From Symbiodinium natans (lineage: Eukaryota; Sar; Dinophyceae; Suessiales; Symbiodiniaceae), in contig CAJNDS010002393.1 of the NCBI GenBank assembly GCA_905221605.1, positions 302,501 through 366,500 of the forward strand: DNA of 64,000 nt, read 5' to 3'. Position numbers and translations under genes: made by a program. This document shows positions 61,294 to 64,000 of the stretch, one piece after another. Numbering within the stretch: the first letter of the stretch is position 1; every line of letters starts with the position of its first letter. The notes beneath the pieces are model-generated. The model did no database searches, was not told the DNA's origin, and saw nothing but the letters and a program-made list of their open reading frames with translations.

Positions 61294-61396
61294 TTTGGGA
61301 TGTTCCCCCTTGTACTAACAGTCCTTGGTAGGGATGGGATTGTACGGACTATGATCCCTATTGAGGACTGTTAGTACAGGGGGAAGTATTCCAAAA
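61294..61396. repeat. Fold-back element FB1, copy F (best preserved)
   Basis: TTTGGGATGTTCCCCCTTGT then ACTAACAGTCCTTGGTAGGG; right half CCCTATTGAGGACTGTTAGT then ACAGGGGGAAGTATTCCAAA. Nearly complete inverted repeat with a short spacer. Confidence 0.85.
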
Positions 61397-62375
61397 CATG
61401 GTAGTAGGGGGGCGTGATTTTGTAAGGGTTCCCCTAATTTTAGGAATTTCATATATTCCTTCGAGGCTTCAACTACGTATGGCTTGCTCCTTGTAAGCCT
61501 AGTCGTTTTGGGCTTAGGGTTTAGGGTTTTAGGTGGTTTCGGATCTAGCGTGTCGACAGTTTAGCGCGCCCGTGCCCACAAGTCTTCTTCCGCGTCTTCC
61601 TCCCTATACTTCTATATGGCTGTAAGGACTCACTTTTGATGTTTTTTGGGCCCTGGGGTTTATCGGGTTTGCTTCCAGGTGCGTAGATTTTCGTTTGTGG
61701 AGAGCGTGCTAAAGACCTGCGCGCGAAAACTTACACAAGCCTTTTGTGTGTTGTGTGTGTATAGTTGGGAGCCATCCCACATCATCACCTTTTTCCTCAA
61801 GGTCTTAAACTCCTCAGTCCTTTTCAATCCTAACCCCAAAACCCTATACTCTAAACCTTAAACCCTGAATCTAAACCCTAAACCCTAAACCCCTATATTA
61901 TAAATTCTAAGCCCTAAGCCCGAAAGCAAGACAAGGCCTTGGATGCAGCGCACGGGGATGCAGACGACTGCCTTGTTTCAGCCTCTGTGTGGGGGGGGGG
62001 GGGGGGAGTTTTCGGGTTTAGGAGGGTTTAGGGTTTGGGTTTTAGGGTCTATACAGGGGTTAGGAATTTCCGGAGTTTCATTGGGGTTTTGGGGGTTGTT
62101 GTGGTTGACGGCTTCTAGAATCTAGAAACGACGTTTGAGACCTAGTTGTTTGTTGGGTTTTAGGCCTGGTTCTCAGGGCTCTACTGCCTACGTTGCACGC
62201 TTCCTTGCAAGAAACAGGGAGTCGAGACTAAGCTACTATACAGAATGCCCTGAACCCTAAACCTTAAACCCTACGCCCGAAACCCATAAAGGCTCAAAGA
62301 TGCGCCTCTCGTAAGGTCGGCAACGACCAAGTCTGAGACAATGAGTCTCCCCTGGCCAGTTTTGAATCCATTAAC

Positions 62376-62722
62376 ATGTCAAGGCCGCGCGAGACGCGTG
62401 CTGCCTCGAGAATCTTGATATGGTTTTACGATGTCGGACGTCTAGTCATCTATAGGGATGCCCTAAGCTCTTATGGGCTCGCCAGGCTTATCCCAGGCGG
62501 CGCCGCGCATGACCGAAAGGCTCGATGCTCCCACGGCTCCGGAGGGGTTAAGCCCTTGGAGATTGGTTTAGGGTTTAGGGTTTAGGGTTTAGGGTTTAGG
62601 GTTTAGGGTTTAGGGTTCAGGGTTTTCTAGGCCCTTTGCCGCAAATGCCCTGCACAGTTGGGAGGCCTGGATTGCCAGCGCTTCTCCGGATGCCAGAGGC
62701 AAGAGCAAAGCGAGTTGACGAT
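62376..62722 (+). CDS. Two candidate exons, unknown protein
   Basis: Exon 62376-62565 (MSRPRETRAASRILIWFYDV, GRLVIYRDALSSYGLARLIP, GGAAHDRKARCSHGSGG; donor GTTTAG) and exon 62631-62722 (acceptor TTCTAG; phase-matched frame CTVGRPGLPALLRMPEARAK; a Cys-rich rival frame CRKCPAQLGGLDCQRFSGCQ). The intron is a TTTAGGG array used at its very first GT. Confidence 0.42.
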
Positions 62723-62723
62723 G

Positions 62724-64000
62724 TGTTTAGGGTTTAGGGTTTAGGATTTAGGGTTTAGGGTTTAGGGTTTAGGGTTTAGGGTTTAGGGTTTAGGGGCTTC
62801 GTCTTTAGCTGGACTTTGAACTTTTTGGGTTTCCTTGTTTAGTAGGAATAATAAAGTTTAACCTCTTTTCCCCTTGGTTGTTGGAGAAGTGAGATTCAGG
62901 GGTGAATATTGTAGAACGTTTTCCTCCCTATGTCTATACATACACAGAGTTTTTAGGTACCCTAAACCCCATTAGTATATTTTTCATGTTAGTTTGTTCG
63001 CATTAATTATGAATTCTACATTAGTACTTATTGCGAATAAACTTTTGTAAGCAGTGGGGTTTGTGGAGTTTGGGGTCTGGGGTGTTGGATCTCGGCCTTG
63101 GAGCTTCAATTCCTTCACTCGCACATCCCTCTTCAACTCGCTGCCGTTCCCCGTTTCGGGTTTAGGGCTCAGGCCCAGAAATCCTATATTAATCCTAAAC
63201 CCTGAAATTAAACCTGGAACCGTTTAAAAAAAAAGAACTGCCCTACATCCTGACAGGTCGGGTTTCGGCTTACCTTAGACGAAGCCCCAATCCTTAAATC
63301 CCTGTTAAAAACCCTGCAGCCCACAGCCCTGCAAACCCAGACAAGCCCATAAATCCCATGAAACCCAGAAGCCCTATCAACCACGTAAAAACCATATGCA
63401 CGCTTTAACATAGAAAACTACTCAGAAAACTGTTGACGATTGAACGCCTTCGAAAAAGTTACAGAAAATCACCTTAAAGCAAACCCTCAGAAATATCCAA
63501 TAAAGACATCTCTCAACACCTACAATATATTCTGCAAAGAGCCGATAAACCCTAAACCCTGAACCCGTAACCCTCACTCCAGGTTCCGGCGCCACCCGTT
63601 TCTTTGGCTACGGACTTGGTACCCTTGGGTCTTCGGTGGGATCTTCTTCTCGCGCCACTTTTTATGCAGGGTTTAGGGTTTCGGAATCGATATAGGAGGG
63701 TTTATGGTAAAGGGATTTGCAAGGGTTTAACATGTCTGGGGAGTGGGGTGTAGGGTTTCTTGATGGGGTTTCTATAGGTTTTTGTAGGGGCTTCCACAGG
63801 TTTGCTCTATAGGTTGCAAAAGGGTTTACAGGCTTTGTAGGGTTGATAGGTGTTATAGGGCTTATAGAGAGAACAGGTTTTTTGTTGAGGGTTTTGGGCC
63901 TTGGGGCTTTTTTGTTTGGAGCTTATCTGGCTTTGGGAGGCTTTATCGGGCTGATTGCCGCTAGGGATGCTGAGGTCTGGAGTTCAGGGTTTAGGGTTTC
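62724..64000. other. Repeat-rich end of window
   Basis: TTTAGGG at 62724-62793, then AT-richer unique sequence and degenerate CCCTAAA (63280-63360). One weak exon candidate at 63586-63680 (GSGATRFFGYGLGTLGSSVG). No firm gene. Confidence 0.55.

Noticed and set aside
1-64000. Window as a true chromosome end because of telomeric repeats
   Set aside because: Arrays occur throughout in both orientations, separated by coding-like islands, and no terminal pure array is present at either edge.
1-64000. Transposase, reverse transcriptase, rRNA or tRNA genes
   Set aside because: None recognised by eye on either strand; the short fold-backs would need a trans-acting transposase elsewhere.

Overview
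The window looks like nuclear DNA of a microbial eukaryote with intron-rich genes. No bacterial operons, rRNA, tRNA or CRISPR arrays were recognised. The dominant sequence is the plant/alga-type telomeric heptamer TTTAGGG (complement CCCTAAA). It occurs in dozens of interstitial arrays in both orientations, from 2-3 copies to about 40. Between the arrays lie short unique islands of 50-230 bp. Many have one protein-like reading frame bounded by AG...GT, so they read as exons, with the heptamers mostly in introns. The telomere type, GT-AG (occasionally GC-AG) introns and gene content (MORN, EGF/sushi, Mei2-like RRM, XPG/asteroid PIN) fit an alga or protist such as a cryptophyte or a chromerid/dinoflagellate relative. 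The sequence alone does not settle which.

Layout: 0-0.7 kb, end of a membrane-protein gene; 1.7-8.4 kb, PHD-like exons and further unassigned exons; 9-18 kb, EGF/laminin-like exons with transmembrane segments; 20-25.4 kb, secreted-protein-like exons including a sushi module; 25.8-28.6 kb, a membrane protein; 28.9-32.3 kb, mixed-strand exons and a Mei2-like RRM; 33.7-34.1 kb, a gene end; 34.2-38.7 kb, the best-resolved gene, a 9-exon XPG/FEN1/asteroid-type PIN nuclease-like protein of 786 aa; 39.3-39.9 kb, a ubiquitin-like fold split by one repeat-filled intron; 41.6-44.8 kb, unknown genes including a phase-perfect 3-exon gene end; 45-50.2 kb, large arrays and a single-pass membrane exon pair; 50.6-56.9 kb, a MORN-repeat gene of 11 phase-compatible exons; 57-62.7 kb, more unassigned exons.

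A second layer is made of short fold-back (inverted-repeat) elements of 80-140 bp in several families and two dispersed non-palindromic repeat families, again mostly between exons. Exon calls come from reading frame, splice dinucleotides and phase by eye. Transcript data would be needed to fix boundaries. Several exon islands can be read in more than one frame, and this is stated where it applies.
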